64,000 nt of DNA, taken from the NCBI RefSeq assembly GCF_025399795.1, contig NZ_JAODTZ010000046.1, positions 1-64,000 on the forward strand, read 5' to 3'. Below, in pieces: positions 45,049 through 54,583 of the stretch. The notes below the pieces were generated by a model that saw only the letters and a program-made list of their open reading frames with translations, was not told the origin of the DNA and searched no databases. The translations under genes were made by a program, and so were the position numbers. This stretch comes from Streptomyces rhizosphaerihabitans. GTDB lineage: Bacteria; Actinomycetota; Actinomycetes; Streptomycetales; Streptomycetaceae. Numbering within the stretch: the first letter of the stretch is position 1; each line of letters starts with the position of its first letter.

Positions 45049-45969
45049 GTGGAGTCCGAGTCCGCTGTCACCACTTGCTACCGCCACCCCAAGGTGGAGT
45101 CGCATGTGCGCTGCACCCGCTGCGACCGTTTCATATGCCCGAGCTGTATGCGCGAGGCGGCCGTCGGCCATCAGTGCGTGGAGTGCGTGAAGGAGGGCGC
45201 GAAGTCCGTCCGGCAGGCCCGCACGGCCTTCGGCGGGCGGATCTCGACGGTGCCCGCGGTGACGTACGCCCTCATCGGCCTCAATCTGCTGGCCTACCTG
45301 GCCGAACTGCTGCGCTCGTCGGTCGTGGACCGGTTCGAGATGCTCGGCGCGGGTCTGGTGGACGGGGACGGGATCCACTATCTCTGGGACGCCGTGCACT
45401 CCCCGGACTACCACGCGGAAGGCCTGGTCAACGGCGAGTGGTACCGGCTGCTGACCGGGGCGTTCCTGCATCTGCCGCCCACCGAGGGCACCTTCGGCAT
45501 CGCTCACATCGCGATGAACATGTTCGCGCTGTGGAACATCGGCCGGACCGTCGAGGCCCAGCTCGGCCGGGTCCGCTACCTCGCCCTGTATCTGCTGTCG
45601 GCGCTCGGCGGCTCGGTCCTCGTGCTGCTGATCGCACCGGACGAGCACACGGTCGGCGCGTCGGGCGCGATCTTCGGCATCGGCGCCGCGTACTACGTGA
45701 TGGCACGCCGGCTCGGCACGGACATGGGGGGCGTCAACCGCTTCATGGGCGGCCTGCTGATCTGGCTGCTGATCTCGGCGGGGCTCACGTCCTGGCAGGG
45801 CCACCTGGGCGGCCTGCTGGCGGGCGGGGCCGTGACGGCGGCCTTCGCGTACGCTCCCCGCAACCGCTGGCGGGCACCGATCCAGGCGGCCGTGTGCGTG
45901 GGGCTTCTCGCATTGCTGGTGGTCCTGGCGGTGCTGAAGGTGTCGGCGCTGAGGAACGGCTCCGTGTAG
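45049..45969 (+). CDS. Rhomboid-family intramembrane serine protease with zinc finger
   Basis: The 306-residue protein starts with a Cys/His-rich finger (residues 10-46: C10, H13, C22, C25, C30, C33, C43, C46) resembling a B-box/rubredoxin-like fold. A rhomboid domain of about six or seven membrane helices follows. The catalytic dyad is S205 in GASGAIFG and H252 in QGHLGG; H153 and N157 (HIAMN) complete the site. It cleaves membrane-protein substrates within the bilayer. The GTG at 45049 is chosen because GAGGAG lies seven bases upstream; an in-frame GTG at 45028 lacks a site. Confidence 0.92.
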   Translation: MESESAVTTCYRHPKVESHVRCTRCDRFICPSCMREAAVGHQCVECVKEGAKSVRQARTAFGGRISTVPAVTYALIGLNLLAYLAELLRSSVVDRFEMLGAGLVDGDGIHYLWDAVHSPDYHAEGLVNGEWYRLLTGAFLHLPPTEGTFGIAHIAMNMFALWNIGRTVEAQLGRVRYLALYLLSALGGSVLVLLIAPDEHTVGASGAIFGIGAAYYVMARRLGTDMGGVNRFMGGLLIWLLISAGLTSWQGHLGGLLAGGAVTAAFAYAPRNRWRAPIQAAVCVGLLALLVVLAVLKVSALRNGSV

Positions 45970-46008
45970 CACGAGACGGACGGCGGGCGCGGCCGCCGCG
46001 GCGCGGGC

Positions 46009-46049
46009 TGCAGGAAGGGGCGCGGGACGGGCAACAGCCCCTGCCTGCA
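46009..46049. terminator. Hairpin downstream of the rhomboid gene
   Basis: Arms TGCAGGAAGGGGC (46009-46021) and GCCCCTGCCTGCA (46037-46049) pair with one mismatch across a 15-base loop, 40 bp after the rhomboid stop. There is no T-run. The rest of the spacer to 46240 shows no gene. Confidence 0.65.
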
Positions 46050-46240
46050 CCCGTGTCCGGTCCCGCGCGGGCTGTCCGCGGGCCCTGCCGGCGACGCCGG
46101 GCCTTGCGGTGCCCCGGGCGGCCGGCGGGTCGCGTCCCCGGGCCGCGCACGCGTGCCGCCCTTGAGGGGCACAGACGTGCTGTACCCGTACGGCACCTCG
46201 GCCTGTCCGTCCGCACGTCGTCCCTGCGTACCCTTGCGTC

Positions 46241-47137
46241 ATGAAACGTGCGGGTTGCCTGTTGTTCGCCGTCGCCCCCGTGCTGGTGACGGCGACGGTC
46301 TACTTCGCCACGCCCGAGCACACGGCCACCGCCGACGCCAAGGGCCCGGCGTCCGTGTCGCGGAAGGCCCGCGAGAAGGACTCGGCCAATGCCGAGCGGA
46401 AGGCCGACGGCGAGGTCGCCGACGCGCCGCCCGGCCTGGCGGCTCCGGACAGGAAGGAGCTGGCCCAGGAGATCGTGGCGAGTGCCGAGAACTCCACGCT
46501 GAAGTGGCACGAGGCGTACGCCTACGTCGAGGACATCGGTGACGGCCAGGGGTACACGGCGGGCATCATAGGCTTCTGCACCGGCACCCACGACCTGCTC
46601 ACTCTGGTCGAGCGTTACACCGAGGAGCACCCGGACAACGGGCTCGCCCGCTTCCTCCCGGCCCTGCGCAAGGTCGACGGCACGGACTCCCACGAGGGCC
46701 TGGACCCGGGCTTTCCCGCGGCCTGGCGCCGCGAGGCCGCCCTCGCCGCGTTCCGCGAGGCCCAGGACCACGAACGCGACAGCGTCTACTTCGACCCCGC
46801 CGTCCGGCTCGCCAAGCTCGACGGGCTCGGCACGCTCGGCCAGTTCATCTACTACGACGCCATGGTGATGCACGGTCCCGGCACCAGCGCCGACGGCTTC
46901 TACGGGCTGCGCGAGCGCGCCGTGCGCGAGGCGAACCTCCCGTCCGAGGGCGGCGACGAGAAGGCGTACCTCGACATCTTCCTGGACATCCGCCGCGAGG
47001 CGATGAAGGCCAAGGACCCCCAGCGCGACACCACCCGCATCGACACCGCCCAGCGGCAGTTCCTCCATGACGGAAACCTCGACCTGCACACACCGCTGCG
47101 GTGGAAGGTGTACGGCGAGACCTACCGCGTGCCGTAG
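46241..47137 (+). CDS. csn: Secreted GH46 chitosanase
   Basis: The 298-residue precursor has a signal-like N-terminus (MKRAGCLLFAVAPVL) and a low-complexity linker to about residue 65, then a GH46 domain. The catalytic acid and base are E83 (SAENS) and D101 (DIGDGQGY), 18 residues apart as in Streptomyces sp. N174 chitosanase. GIIGFCTGT and YYDAMVMHGPG also match. It hydrolyses beta-1,4-glucosamine chains outside the cell. No ribosome-binding site precedes the ATG; a TACCCT hexamer 7 bases upstream could be the -10 of a leaderless transcript. An S. coelicolor chitosanase lies next to gltD in the same way (from memory). Confidence 0.93.
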   Translation: MKRAGCLLFAVAPVLVTATVYFATPEHTATADAKGPASVSRKAREKDSANAERKADGEVADAPPGLAAPDRKELAQEIVASAENSTLKWHEAYAYVEDIGDGQGYTAGIIGFCTGTHDLLTLVERYTEEHPDNGLARFLPALRKVDGTDSHEGLDPGFPAAWRREAALAAFREAQDHERDSVYFDPAVRLAKLDGLGTLGQFIYYDAMVMHGPGTSADGFYGLRERAVREANLPSEGGDEKAYLDIFLDIRREAMKAKDPQRDTTRIDTAQRQFLHDGNLDLHTPLRWKVYGETYRVP

Positions 47138-47162
47138 GCGGGAGAAGCCCGCGGGCATGCGG

Positions 47163-47208
47163 CGGCGCCTGCCAGGTCGTCCGGTCGGGGACAGTGAGGC
47201 AGGCGCCG
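47163..47208. terminator. Hairpin terminator between chitosanase and gltD
   Basis: An 11-bp perfect inverted repeat CGGCGCCTGCC (47163-47173) and its complement (47198-47208) lies between the convergent chitosanase and gltD genes, with a 24-base loop. Confidence 0.7.
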
Positions 47209-47290
47209 TCTCGTGTTCCGCACGCCTTTGTGCGGGACGATTTCGGGTGACCGTCAGGTCACTCGTTCAAGGGGTCGGACCGTTTCGGGG

Positions 47291-48751
47291 TCAGACCATC
47301 AGCGAGCGGTCCGTCGGACGGATCGGGGCCGGCAGATCGCTCGCTCCGGTGAGGAAGCGGTCGACACCGCGGGCGGCCGAACGGCCCTCCGCGATGGCCC
47401 AGACGATGAGGGACTGGCCGCGGCCCGCGTCACCGGCGACGTACACGCCGGGAACGTTGGTCGCGAAGTCGGCGTCGCGGGCGATGTTGCCGCGCTCGTC
47501 GAGCTCCAGACCGAACTGGGAGACCACGCCGTTCTCGACGTCCGTGCCGGTGAAGCCCATCGCCAGCGTCACCAGCTGGGCGGGGATCTTGCGCTCCGTG
47601 CCCGGCTTCTGGTTCAGCTTGCCGCCGGTGAACTCTACCTCGACCAGGTGCAGCCACTGGACGTTGCCGTCCTCGTCGCCCTCGAAGTGGGTGGTGTTGA
47701 CGGAGTAGACCCGCTCACCGCCCTCCTCGTGCGCGGAGGTGACCTTGTAGAGCATCGGGAACGTCGGCCAGGGCTGACCCGGGTTCCGCTCCTCGCCCGG
47801 CCGCGGCATGATCTCCAGCTGGGTGACCGAGGCCGCGCCCTGGCGGTGGGCGGTGCCCACGCAGTCCGCGCCCGTGTCACCGCCGCCGATGACCACGACG
47901 TGCTTGCCCTCGGCGGTGATCGGGGGCGCCACGTAGTCGCCCTCCTGCACCTTGTTGGCCAGCGGCAGGTACTCCATGGCCTGGTGGATGCCGCTCAGCT
48001 CCCGCCCGGGGACGGGGAGGTCACGGGCGGTCGTCGCACCGGCGGCGATGACCACGGCGTCGTACCGCTTGCGCAGGTCCGTCGCCTTGAGGTCGCGGCC
48101 GATCTCGATGCCCGTGCGGAAGCGGGTGCCCTCCGCGCGCATCTGCTCGATGCGGCGGTTGATGTGCCGCTTCTCCATCTTGAACTCGGGGATGCCGTAG
48201 CGCAGCAGGCCGCCGACGCGGTCGGCGCGCTCGTACACCGCGACCGTGTGACCGGCGCGCGTGAGCTGCTGGGCGGCGGCGAGACCGGCGGGGCCGGAAC
48301 CGATGACCGCGACGGTCTTGCCCGACAGGCGCTCGGGGATCTGCGGGGCGACATCGCCCGTGTCCCACGCCTTGTCGATGATCGAGACCTCGACGTTCTT
48401 GATGGTCACGGCGGGCTGGTTGATGCCGAGCACACACGCCGACTCGCACGGGGCGGGGCACAGCCGGCCCGTGAACTCCGGGAAGTTGTTCGTGGCGTGC
48501 AGCCGCTCGGAGGCGGCCTGCCAGTCCTCGCGGTAGGCGTAGTCGTTCCACTCGGGGATCAGGTTGCCCAGCGGACAGCCGTTGTGGCAGAACGGGATGC
48601 CGCAGTCCATGCAGCGCGAGGCCTGCTTGGAGATGATCGGGAGCAGCGAGCCCGGAACGTAGACCTCGTTCCAGTCCTTGAGGCGCTCCTCGACCGGCCG
48701 GGACCTGGCGACCTCACGGCCGTGGTTCAAAAAGCCCTTGGGATCAGCCAT
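47291..48751 (-). CDS. gltD: Glutamate synthase (NADPH) small subunit
   Basis: The 486-residue subunit delivers electrons from NADPH to GltB. N-terminal cysteine clusters (CMDCGIPFCHNGCP and CPAPCESAC) bind two 4Fe-4S centres. FAD-binding GSGPAGLAAAQQL and NADPH-binding VVIGGGDTGADC follow. Length is standard. It starts 8 bases inside the gltB 3' end, so the two subunits are translationally coupled in a gltBD operon that makes glutamate from glutamine and 2-oxoglutarate. Confidence 0.97.
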   Translation of the reverse strand: MADPKGFLNHGREVARSRPVEERLKDWNEVYVPGSLLPIISKQASRCMDCGIPFCHNGCPLGNLIPEWNDYAYREDWQAASERLHATNNFPEFTGRLCPAPCESACVLGINQPAVTIKNVEVSIIDKAWDTGDVAPQIPERLSGKTVAVIGSGPAGLAAAQQLTRAGHTVAVYERADRVGGLLRYGIPEFKMEKRHINRRIEQMRAEGTRFRTGIEIGRDLKATDLRKRYDAVVIAAGATTARDLPVPGRELSGIHQAMEYLPLANKVQEGDYVAPPITAEGKHVVVIGGGDTGADCVGTAHRQGAASVTQLEIMPRPGEERNPGQPWPTFPMLYKVTSAHEEGGERVYSVNTTHFEGDEDGNVQWLHLVEVEFTGGKLNQKPGTERKIPAQLVTLAMGFTGTDVENGVVSQFGLELDERGNIARDADFATNVPGVYVAGDAGRGQSLIVWAIAEGRSAARGVDRFLTGASDLPAPIRPTDRSLMV

Positions 48752-51700
48752 TGGTCGCCGCCTCCATCATCTTCTCGGTGATCTCGGACTCGTTGAGTCC
48801 GGCTCGCTCGGCGGCGTCCTTGGCGGCGAGCACTGCCTTGTACGTGCTGGGAATGATCTTGCTGAAGCGCTCCACGGCCACGGGCCACTCGGCGATCAGC
48901 TTCTCGGCGACCGTCGAGGCGGTCTCCTCCGCGTGCCGGCGCACGACGTCGTGCAGCCACTGCTTGTCGGTGTCGTCGAGTTCCTCGACGGCGTCCACGT
49001 TGCCGATGTTCACGTTGTCGCGGTCGAGGTCGATCACGTACGCGACACCGCCGGACATGCCGGCCGCGAAGTTGCGGCCCGTCTCGCCGAGGACGACCGC
49101 GCGACCGCCGGTCATGTATTCGCAGCCGTGGTCGCCCACGCCCTCGGAGACCACCGTCGCGCCGGAGTTGCGGACGCAGAAGCGCTCGCCGGTGCGGCCG
49201 CGCAGGAAGAGCTCGCCGCCCGTCGCGCCGTACGCGATGGTGTTGCCCGCGATGGTCGAGTACTCGGCGAGGTGGTCGGCGCCCCGGTCGGGACGGACGA
49301 TCACCCGGCCGCCGGAGAGACCCTTGCCGACGTAGTCGTTGGCGTCGCCCTCCAGGCGCAGCGTGACGCCGCGCGGCAGGAAGGCGCCGAAGGACTGGCC
49401 CGCCGAGCCCGTGAAGGTGATGTCGATGGTGTCGTCGGGCAGGCCCGCGCCACCGAACTTCTTCGTCACCTCGTGGCCGAGCATGGTGCCGACCGTGCGG
49501 TTGATGTTGCGGATCGCGACCTGGGCGCGGACCGGCTGGGCGTCGGTCGCGGAGTCGGCGGCGAGCGCGTCGGCGGCGAGCTTGATGAGCTCGTTGTCGA
49601 GCGCCTTCTCCAGGCCGTGGTCCTGCTCGATGACCTGGTGCAGCGCCGCGCCCTCGGGCAGTTCGGGCACGTAGAAGAGCGGGGTCAGGTCCAGGCCCTG
49701 CGCCTTCCAGTGGGTGACGGCGCGCTCCACGTCGAGGTTCTCGGCGTGGCCGACGGCCTCTTCGATGGTGCGGAAGCCGAGCTCGGCGAGGATCTCGCGG
49801 ACCTCTTCGGCGATGAACTTGAAGAAGTTGACGATGTACTCGGCCTTGCCGGCGAACCGCTCGCGCAGCACCGGGTTCTGGGTGGCGATGCCGACCGGGC
49901 AGGTGTCCAGGTGGCAGACGCGCATCATGACGCAGCCGGAGACGACGAGCGGCGCGGTCGCGAAACCGAACTCTTCGGCGCCGAGCAGCGCGGCGATGAC
50001 GACGTCGCGGCCGGTCTTGAGCTGGCCGTCGGTCTGCACGACGATGCGGTCGCGCAGACCGTTGAGCAGCAGGGTCTGCTGGGTCTCGGCGAGGCCGAGC
50101 TCCCAGGGGCCGCCCGCGTGCTTGAGGGAGGTCAGCGGGGAGGCGCCCGTTCCGCCGTCGTGGCCGGAGATGAGGACGACGTCCGCGTGGGCCTTGGAGA
50201 CACCGGCGGCGACCGTGCCGACGCCGACCTCGGAGACCAGCTTCACGTGGATGCGGGCCTTCGGGTTGGCGTTCTTGAGGTCGTGGATCAGCTGAGCCAG
50301 GTCCTCGATGGAGTAGATGTCGTGGTGCGGCGGCGGGGAGATCAGACCGACACCCGGGGTGGAGTGACGGGTCTTGGCCACCCACGGGTAGACCTTGTGG
50401 CCGGGCAGCTGGCCGCCCTCGCCGGGCTTGGCGCCCTGGGCCATCTTGATCTGGATGTCGTCGGCGTTGACGAGGTACTCGCTGGTCACGCCGAAGCGGC
50501 CGGACGCCACCTGCTTGATGCTGGAGCGGCGGGCCGGGTCGTACAGCCGGTCCGCGTCCTCGCCGCCCTCACCGGTGTTGGACTTGCCGCCCAGCTGGTT
50601 CATGGCGATGGCGAGGGTCTCGTGCGCCTCCTTGGAGATGGAGCCGTACGACATGGCGCCGGTCGAGAAGCGCTTGACGATCTCGGAGACGGGCTCGACC
50701 TCGTCGAGGGAGATCGAGGGCCGGTCCGAGGTGAAACCGAACAGGCCGCGCAGCGTCATCAGACGCTCGGACTGCTCGTTCACACGGCCCGTGTACTTCT
50801 TGAAGATCTCGTAGCTGCCCGAGCGCGTCGAGTGCTGGAGGCGGAAGACCGTCTCCGGGTCGAACAGGTGGGGCTCGCCCTCGCGGCGCCACTGGTACTC
50901 GCCGCCTATGTCCAGGGCGCGGTGTGCGGGCGCGATGCCGGAGGCCGGGTAGGCCTTGGCGTGCCGGGCGGCGACCTCCTTGGCGATGACGTCGAGGCCG
51001 GCTCCGCCGATCTTGCTGGCCGTGCCGTTGAAGTACTTCTCGACGAAGGCCTTCTCCAGGCCGACGGCCTCGAAGACCTGGGCGCCGCGGTAGGAGGCGA
51101 CGGTCGAGATGCCCATCTTGGACATGACCTTCAGGACGCCCTTGCCGAGGGCGTAGATCAGGTTGCGGATGGCCTGCTCGGGCTCGATGCCCTGGAGGAA
51201 GGTGTCGGCGCGGGCCAGGTCCTCGACGGACTCCATGGCCAGGTACGGGTTGACGGCCGCGGCGCCGAAGCCGATGAGCAGGGCGACGTGGTGGACCTCG
51301 CGGACGTCTCCGGCCTCGACCAGCAGGCCCACCTGGGTGCGCTGCTTGGTGCGGATGAGGTGGTGGTGGACGGCCGCGGTGAGCAGCAGAGAGGGGATCG
51401 GCGCGTGCTCGGCGTCGGAGTGACGGTCCGACAGGACGATCAGCCGGGCGCCGTTCTCGATGGCGGCGTCGGCCTCGGCGTAGATCTCCTCGATGCGGGC
51501 GGCGAGGGATTCGCCGCCGCCGGAGACCCGGTACAGGCCGGACAGCGTCGCTGCCTTCATGCCGGGCATGTCGCCGTCGGCGTTGATGTGGATGAGCTTG
51601 GCCAGCTCGTCGTTGTCGATCACCGGGAAGGGCAGGGTGACGCTGCGGCAGGAGACGGCCGTCGGCTCCAGCAGGTTGCTCGCCGGACCGAGGGAGGAGC

Positions 51701-53339
51701 GCAGGGAGGTGACCAGTTCCTCGCGGATCGCGTCCAGCGGCGGGTTGGTGACCTGTGCGAAGAGCTGGGTGAAGTAGTCGAACAGCAGACGCGGGCGCTG
51801 CGAGAGCGCGGCGATCGGCGAGTCGGTGCCCATCGAACCGATCGGCTCGGCGGCGGCCTTGGCCATCGGCGCGAGGATGATCCGCAGTTCCTCCTCGGTG
51901 TAACCGAAGGTCTGCTGGCGGCGGGTGACCGAGGCGTGGGTGTGCACGATGTGCTCACGCTCGGGCAGGTCGGAGAGTTCGATTTCGCCGGCTTCCAGCC
52001 ACTCCGCGTAGGGCTTCTCGGAGGCGAGGCCGGCCTTGATCTCGTCGTCCTCGATGATGCGGTGCTCGACGGTGTCGACGAGGAACATCTTGCCGGGCTG
52101 GAGGCGGCCCTTGCGGACGACCTTGGCGGGGTCGATGTCGAGGACGCCGACCTCGGAGCCGAGGACGACGAGGCCCTCGTCGGTGACCCAGTAGCGGCCG
52201 GGGCGCAGTCCGTTGCGGTCGAGGACCGCGCCGACCTGGCTGCCGTCGGTGAAGGTGACGCAGGCGGGACCGTCCCAGGGCTCCATCATCGTGGAGTGGA
52301 ACTGGTAGAAGGCCCGCCGGGCCGGGTCCATGGAGTCGTGGTTCTCCCACGCCTCCGGGATCATCATCAGCACGGAGTGCGGGAGCGAGCGGCCGCCGAG
52401 GTGCAGGAGTTCGAGCACCTCGTCGAAGGAGGCCGAGTCGGAGGCGTCCGGTGTGCAGACGGGGAAGATCCGCTGCAGCTTGTCGTTGTCCCCGAACAGG
52501 TCCGAGGCGAGCTGGGACTCGCGGGCGACCATCCAGTTGCGGTTGCCCTTGACCGTGTTGATCTCGCCGTTGTGCGCGACGAAGCGGTACGGGTGGGCGA
52601 GCGGCCAGCTCGGGAAGGTGTTGGTGGAGAACCGGGAGTGCACGAGCGCGATCGCGGAGGCGAAGCGGCGGTCGGACAGGTCCGGGAAGAAGGGCTCCAG
52701 CTGGCCGGTGGTCAGCATGCCCTTGTAGACGATGGTCCGCGCGGACAGCGAGGGGAAGTAGACCCCGGCCTCGCGCTCGGCGCGCTTGCGCAGCACGAAC
52801 GCGGTGCGGTCGAGGTCGATGCCCTGGCTCGCGCCGTCGCCGACGAAGATCTGGTGGAAGGCCGGCATCGTCGAGCGGGCGGTGGCGCCGAGGAGTTCGG
52901 GGGCGACCGGGACCTCGCGCCAGCCGAGGACGGTGAGGCCCTCTTCGGCGGCGATCGTCTCGATGCGTGAGACGGCGTCGGCCGTGCCGTCCTCGGGGAG
53001 GAAGGCGATGCCCACCGCGTACGCGCCGGCTGCGGGAAGTTCGAAACCGGCCACCTCGCGGAAGAAGGCGTCCGGGACCTGGGAGAGGATGCCCGCGCCG
53101 TCGCCCGAGTCGGGCTCGGAGCCGGTGGCACCGCGGTGTTCCAGGTTCCGCAGAACGGTGAGCGCCTGCTCGACCAGCGCGTGGCTCGCCTCGCCGGTGA
53201 GGGTGGCCACGAAGCCGACGCCACAGGCGTCGTGCTCGTTGCGGGGGTCGTACATACCCTGCGCAGCAGGGCGAGCATCCATGAAGGACCACTTCTGGTC
53301 GTTCGTGGAATGCTGGGACGGCTGGCGCGGCGTACGCAT
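48744..53339 (-). CDS. gltB: Glutamate synthase large subunit
   Basis: The 1531-residue alpha subunit carries an N-terminal Ntn-type glutaminase whose nucleophile is C39 (HDACGVGF), exposed by removal of a ~38-residue propeptide. The central domain follows, then the FMN-binding synthase domain with the 3Fe-4S cysteines of CVMMRVCHLDTCPVG, and the C-terminal beta-helix (GXXGXXXG-like GATGGELFLRGRTG region). Ammonia released from glutamine is channelled to 2-oxoglutarate. The ATG at 53339 has a GGGAGAG site. A GlnR-like half-box lies about 105-120 bp upstream. Confidence 0.97.
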   Translation of the reverse strand: MRTPRQPSQHSTNDQKWSFMDARPAAQGMYDPRNEHDACGVGFVATLTGEASHALVEQALTVLRNLEHRGATGSEPDSGDGAGILSQVPDAFFREVAGFELPAAGAYAVGIAFLPEDGTADAVSRIETIAAEEGLTVLGWREVPVAPELLGATARSTMPAFHQIFVGDGASQGIDLDRTAFVLRKRAEREAGVYFPSLSARTIVYKGMLTTGQLEPFFPDLSDRRFASAIALVHSRFSTNTFPSWPLAHPYRFVAHNGEINTVKGNRNWMVARESQLASDLFGDNDKLQRIFPVCTPDASDSASFDEVLELLHLGGRSLPHSVLMMIPEAWENHDSMDPARRAFYQFHSTMMEPWDGPACVTFTDGSQVGAVLDRNGLRPGRYWVTDEGLVVLGSEVGVLDIDPAKVVRKGRLQPGKMFLVDTVEHRIIEDDEIKAGLASEKPYAEWLEAGEIELSDLPEREHIVHTHASVTRRQQTFGYTEEELRIILAPMAKAAAEPIGSMGTDSPIAALSQRPRLLFDYFTQLFAQVTNPPLDAIREELVTSLRSSLGPASNLLEPTAVSCRSVTLPFPVIDNDELAKLIHINADGDMPGMKAATLSGLYRVSGGGESLAARIEEIYAEADAAIENGARLIVLSDRHSDAEHAPIPSLLLTAAVHHHLIRTKQRTQVGLLVEAGDVREVHHVALLIGFGAAAVNPYLAMESVEDLARADTFLQGIEPEQAIRNLIYALGKGVLKVMSKMGISTVASYRGAQVFEAVGLEKAFVEKYFNGTASKIGGAGLDVIAKEVAARHAKAYPASGIAPAHRALDIGGEYQWRREGEPHLFDPETVFRLQHSTRSGSYEIFKKYTGRVNEQSERLMTLRGLFGFTSDRPSISLDEVEPVSEIVKRFSTGAMSYGSISKEAHETLAIAMNQLGGKSNTGEGGEDADRLYDPARRSSIKQVASGRFGVTSEYLVNADDIQIKMAQGAKPGEGGQLPGHKVYPWVAKTRHSTPGVGLISPPPHHDIYSIEDLAQLIHDLKNANPKARIHVKLVSEVGVGTVAAGVSKAHADVVLISGHDGGTGASPLTSLKHAGGPWELGLAETQQTLLLNGLRDRIVVQTDGQLKTGRDVVIAALLGAEEFGFATAPLVVSGCVMMRVCHLDTCPVGIATQNPVLRERFAGKAEYIVNFFKFIAEEVREILAELGFRTIEEAVGHAENLDVERAVTHWKAQGLDLTPLFYVPELPEGAALHQVIEQDHGLEKALDNELIKLAADALAADSATDAQPVRAQVAIRNINRTVGTMLGHEVTKKFGGAGLPDDTIDITFTGSAGQSFGAFLPRGVTLRLEGDANDYVGKGLSGGRVIVRPDRGADHLAEYSTIAGNTIAYGATGGELFLRGRTGERFCVRNSGATVVSEGVGDHGCEYMTGGRAVVLGETGRNFAAGMSGGVAYVIDLDRDNVNIGNVDAVEELDDTDKQWLHDVVRRHAEETASTVAEKLIAEWPVAVERFSKIIPSTYKAVLAAKDAAERAGLNESEITEKMMEAATNG

Positions 53340-53736
53340 CGGCTCTCCCGTCGTCGTCGGGGCGGGGGGTCCCTCCCAGGCCCTTGGGGCTCAGGGGGGA
53401 GACATCTGCCGAGGGACGACGTTGGCCCTCTGTTGGTGCAAAATTTCGTGCAGGTTACATGATGGAGCGATTCTCGGGAACCGGATACTCCGTTCCAACA
53501 TGCGGACACCACGGGGTCGCGGCGGGGTACCGCGCTCGGCGGTGGAAGGTATGGGGACCTAAGCGGACAGATCAATGACCGTCGGCCCGGTTCGCGGCAG
53601 AGATCGTGATCCACCGCGAGAAGTGCGGAGCAGGCGTCATTGCCTGCGGCGCTTACGGCTCATGCCCAGTGGTTAAGGAATCGAAACCGCCGGGTAACGA
53701 CTACTTATGCAGTCCCTTGCATAGGTGATCGAGGCC
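53340..53736. promoter_or_regulatory. gltB upstream region and VIT-gene 3' spacer
   Basis: This ~400-bp stretch has no gene. It holds a GlnR-like element at 53443-53458 and, just past the transporter stop, an inverted repeat TATGCA-6-TGCATA (53706-53723). AT content is higher than average around 53435-53500 and 53660-53710, as expected for a promoter. A -10/-35 pair for gltB could not be fixed with confidence. Confidence 0.45.
53443..53458 (-). promoter_or_regulatory. GlnR-like half-box upstream of gltB
   Basis: Read toward gltB the sequence is GTAAC-CTGCAC-GAAAT. It matches 9 of 10 conserved bases of the streptomycete GlnR motif gTnAC-n6-GaAAC. A second box half is not clear. Nitrogen control of glutamate synthase would make sense but is inferred. 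Confidence 0.45.
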
Positions 53737-54468
53737 TCATCCTACGGCCGCACCGAACAGACTGCCCAGGGCGTACGTCACACCCGCCGCGGCGCCACCG
53801 AGAGCGAGCTGCCGCAGCCCGCTGAACCACCAGGACCGCGCGGTCACCTTGGCCACGACGGCACCGCACGCGAAGAGCCCGAGCGTCGCGAGCAGCAGCG
53901 CCGGCCACAGCACGGTCGCGCCCAGCAGATACGGCAGTACGGGGAGCAGGGCGCCGAGCGCGAAAGAGCCGAAGCTGGACACGGCGGCGACGGCCGGGGA
54001 GGGCAGGTCGCCGGGGTCTATACCGAGTTCCTCGCGCGCGTGGATCTCCAGGGCCTGCTCGGGATCGCGGGAGAGCTGCCGGGCCACCTCCTGGGCCAGC
54101 TCGGGATCGACCCCGCGGGCCTCGTACAGCGCGGCCAGCTCGCGCTCCTCGTCCTCGGGGTGCTTGCGCAGCTCGCGCCGCTCGACATCGAGTTCCGCCT
54201 CGACGAGCTCGCGCTGCGAGGCGACGGAGGTGTACTCGCCGGCGGCCATCGAGAAGGCGCCGGCGGCGAGGCCCGCGAGTCCGGTGATGACGATCGTCTG
54301 CTGGGAGACGGACCCGCCGGCGACGCCGGTCATCAGGGCGAGGTTGGAGACCAGGCCGTCCATCGCGCCGAACACCGCCGGGCGCAGCCAGCCGCCGTTC
54401 ACATCCCGGTGGGTGTGGTTGTCGCGGTGCGCCACGTGCAGCGTCGCCTCGGTCTCGATGATCGCCAT
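53737..54468 (-). CDS. VIT1/CCC1-family iron/manganese transporter
   Basis: The 243-residue membrane protein belongs to the vacuolar iron transporter/CCC1 family. It has RPAVFGAMDGLVSNLALMTGVAG at helix one, AAGAFSMAAGEYTSVASQRE at helix two, a charged cytoplasmic metal-binding stretch (about 85-145) rich in Glu, and three further helices ending in GAAAGVTYALG. Such proteins move Fe2+ or Mn2+ out of the cytosol, often as detoxification. The ATG at 54468 has a GGGGGAC site. A TTGTCA -35-like element and an iron-box-like sequence (54556-54574) lie upstream. Confidence 0.92.
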   Translation of the reverse strand: MAIIETEATLHVAHRDNHTHRDVNGGWLRPAVFGAMDGLVSNLALMTGVAGGSVSQQTIVITGLAGLAAGAFSMAAGEYTSVASQRELVEAELDVERRELRKHPEDEERELAALYEARGVDPELAQEVARQLSRDPEQALEIHAREELGIDPGDLPSPAVAAVSSFGSFALGALLPVLPYLLGATVLWPALLLATLGLFACGAVVAKVTARSWWFSGLRQLALGGAAAGVTYALGSLFGAAVG

Positions 54469-54555
54469 GCGGGTCCCCCAGCGTGCTTGATTGGACTGTT
54501 TCCACTTTTTGACAACTACGAAAGTACGCCTCGAAATTCCCCGCCGCCAGCAAGG

Positions 54556-54574
54556 AAAGGCTGGGCTAACCTGC
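54556..54574. promoter_or_regulatory. Iron-box-like sequence (DmdR/IdeR type)
   Basis: AAAGGCTGGGCTAACCTGC matches 13 of 19 positions of the palindromic actinobacterial iron box TTAGGTTAGGCTAACCTAA, with the central GGCTAACCT block intact. It lies 88 bp before the start of the VIT-type metal transporter gene. The match is partial, so this is a suggestion. Confidence 0.35.
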
Positions 54575-54583
54575 GCTTTTACC

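Noticed and set aside
48678..52970. A 1430-codon open frame on the plus strand opposite gltB
   Set aside because: It is an antisense shadow: repetitive Gly/Asp/Val/Leu text, while the minus strand encodes a fully conserved glutamate synthase.
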